Source: Prorocentrum cordatum (lineage: Eukaryota; Sar; Dinophyceae; Prorocentrales; Prorocentraceae). From it: a DNA stretch of 64,000 bases. Location: positions 225,001 to 289,000 of the forward strand of contig CAUYUJ010007413.1 of NCBI GenBank assembly GCA_963575745.1. Reading direction: 5' to 3'. The position numbers were made by a program, and so were the translations under genes. Positions 63,392 through 64,000 of this stretch are shown here, one piece after another. How positions within the stretch are numbered: position 1 is the first letter of the stretch; the number at the start of each line of letters is the position of its first letter. The notes below the pieces were generated by a model, which saw only the letters and a list, made by a program, of their open reading frames with translations, was not told the DNA's origin and did no database searches.

Positions 63392-64000
63392 ATGCCTGGT
63401 GGCGATAGGTCTCGCACGCCAGTTGGCCCCAGGAGATGGGACCCAACCTCGGAGGCGGGGAGGGAAGCAGGTTCGGCCCTACTGGAGCAGCTGTTAAGTC
63501 TGTATGCCAGCTGCCGCCTTACGGCGAAAGACCTCGCCACGTTGTGCTGGCACTGTAGCGGGGCGAAAGTGCCAGGTGGGGATTTCAAGTTGTACGCGGT
63601 GGCCCCTGCCCAGGGCTCAAATGGAAACTACCAGAAGCACTTGGATAAAGTGTCCCCGAAATCTCCAGAGGCGCTAATGCCAGTAACCACGCCCATGTAC
63701 GACAAACAGGTTGGCCGCGTAAGAAGACACGTGCAGGTCAGAGTTCTCTGGCAATCCATCAGGGCCGAAATCAAAAATGACCCAGAAATACTCAACGCAC
63801 TTACTTCTGAAAATCCTGGCCCAGAGAGCGTCCTTAACGCGCCTGCCTATTTGGAACACGAGGCTGTTGTTAAAGCGTCCAGGGAAGGTCGTTCTCGGCC
63901 TCTCCCGCTGGGCATCTACCTCGACGGTGTCAGGTACCAGCAACAGGCCGCGGGGCGCTCAGACTCTGTGCTGGGCCTGTGGTGCGTGAATCTCATCTCG
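63392..64000 (+). CDS. Dinoflagellate hypothetical protein, 5' part, runs off the window
   Basis: A clean frame of 203 codons with no stop, continuing past the end. Starts MPGGDRSRTPVGPRRWDPTS, then ALLEQLLSLYASCRLTAKDL, TLCWHCSGAKVPGGDFKLYA, VSPKSPEALMPVTTPMYDKQ, VRRHVQVRVLWQSIRAEIKN, PESVLNAPAYLEHEAVVKAS and LPLGIYLDGVRYQQQAAGRS, DSVLGLWCVNLIS. The last part (PLGIYLDGVRY...GRSDSVLG.W..NL.S) is, from memory, shared by a large multi-copy protein family in dinoflagellate genomes with no assigned function; the high copy number hints at a mobile or retroposed origin. A single CWHC pair is present. Codon use is less GC-biased than in the islands at 49-61 kb. The start is the first ATG after the best-preserved relic leader. 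Unlike the other islands there is no frameshift. Confidence 0.7.
   Translation, partial: MPGGDRSRTPVGPRRWDPTSEAGREAGSALLEQLLSLYASCRLTAKDLATLCWHCSGAKVPGGDFKLYAVAPAQGSNGNYQKHLDKVSPKSPEALMPVTTPMYDKQVGRVRRHVQVRVLWQSIRAEIKNDPEILNALTSENPGPESVLNAPAYLEHEAVVKASREGRSRPLPLGIYLDGVRYQQQAAGRSDSVLGLWCVNLIS

Overview
The window looks like nuclear DNA of a dinoflagellate. It is eukaryotic, G+C-rich and gene-poor, dominated by simple repeats, minisatellites and small inverted-repeat elements. Coding stretches are few and carry dinoflagellate marks: relics of the trans-spliced leader just upstream of start codons, an HU-like (histone-like) protein, starts of the MPPK/MAPK type, KRPA-rich tails, and GT-AG introns made of simple sequence. 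I see no operon, Shine-Dalgarno site, tRNA, rRNA or CRISPR array. A genus cannot be assigned from the sequence alone.

Layout. 1-26.2 kb has no gene I can support. It holds hairpin and terminal-inverted-repeat elements, several with target-site duplications (348-542; 10110-10271; 12128-12288; 12411-12595; 16860-17053; 20018-20215; 20284-20444), a 1.2 kb foldback (about 23660-24835), and triplet arrays (ATC, TCC, GGA) whose long open frames are artefacts. 26.2-31.3 kb holds two broken coding islands, each behind a leader relic. 31.3-38.9 kb is mainly minisatellites plus one short gene fragment with a leader relic. 38.9-40.3 kb is the decayed 3' end of a Ty1/copia-type retrotransposon. 40.9-47.5 kb carries a 62-bp minisatellite and palindromic GAGCTC satellite arrays that enclose two small genes: a zinc-finger/coiled-coil protein and the HU-like protein. 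47.5-52.2 kb has a Cys-rich protein and a large frameshifted gene. 52.5-61.4 kb holds the best gene models: an intron-bearing gene (or short gene series) starting with a ubiquitin-interacting-motif protein, then a six-exon gene whose introns are almost pure GGA. 63.4 kb to the end is a clean open frame that runs off the window.

How it fits together. Seven coding islands on the + strand start 3-81 nt after a degraded spliced leader, the mark left when trans-spliced mRNA is copied back into the genome. Most islands are frameshifted or truncated, so much of the coding matter here is probably retrocopy at various stages of decay. The 63.4 kb gene and the two intron-bearing genes look most likely to be live. 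All credible coding sequence is on the + strand.
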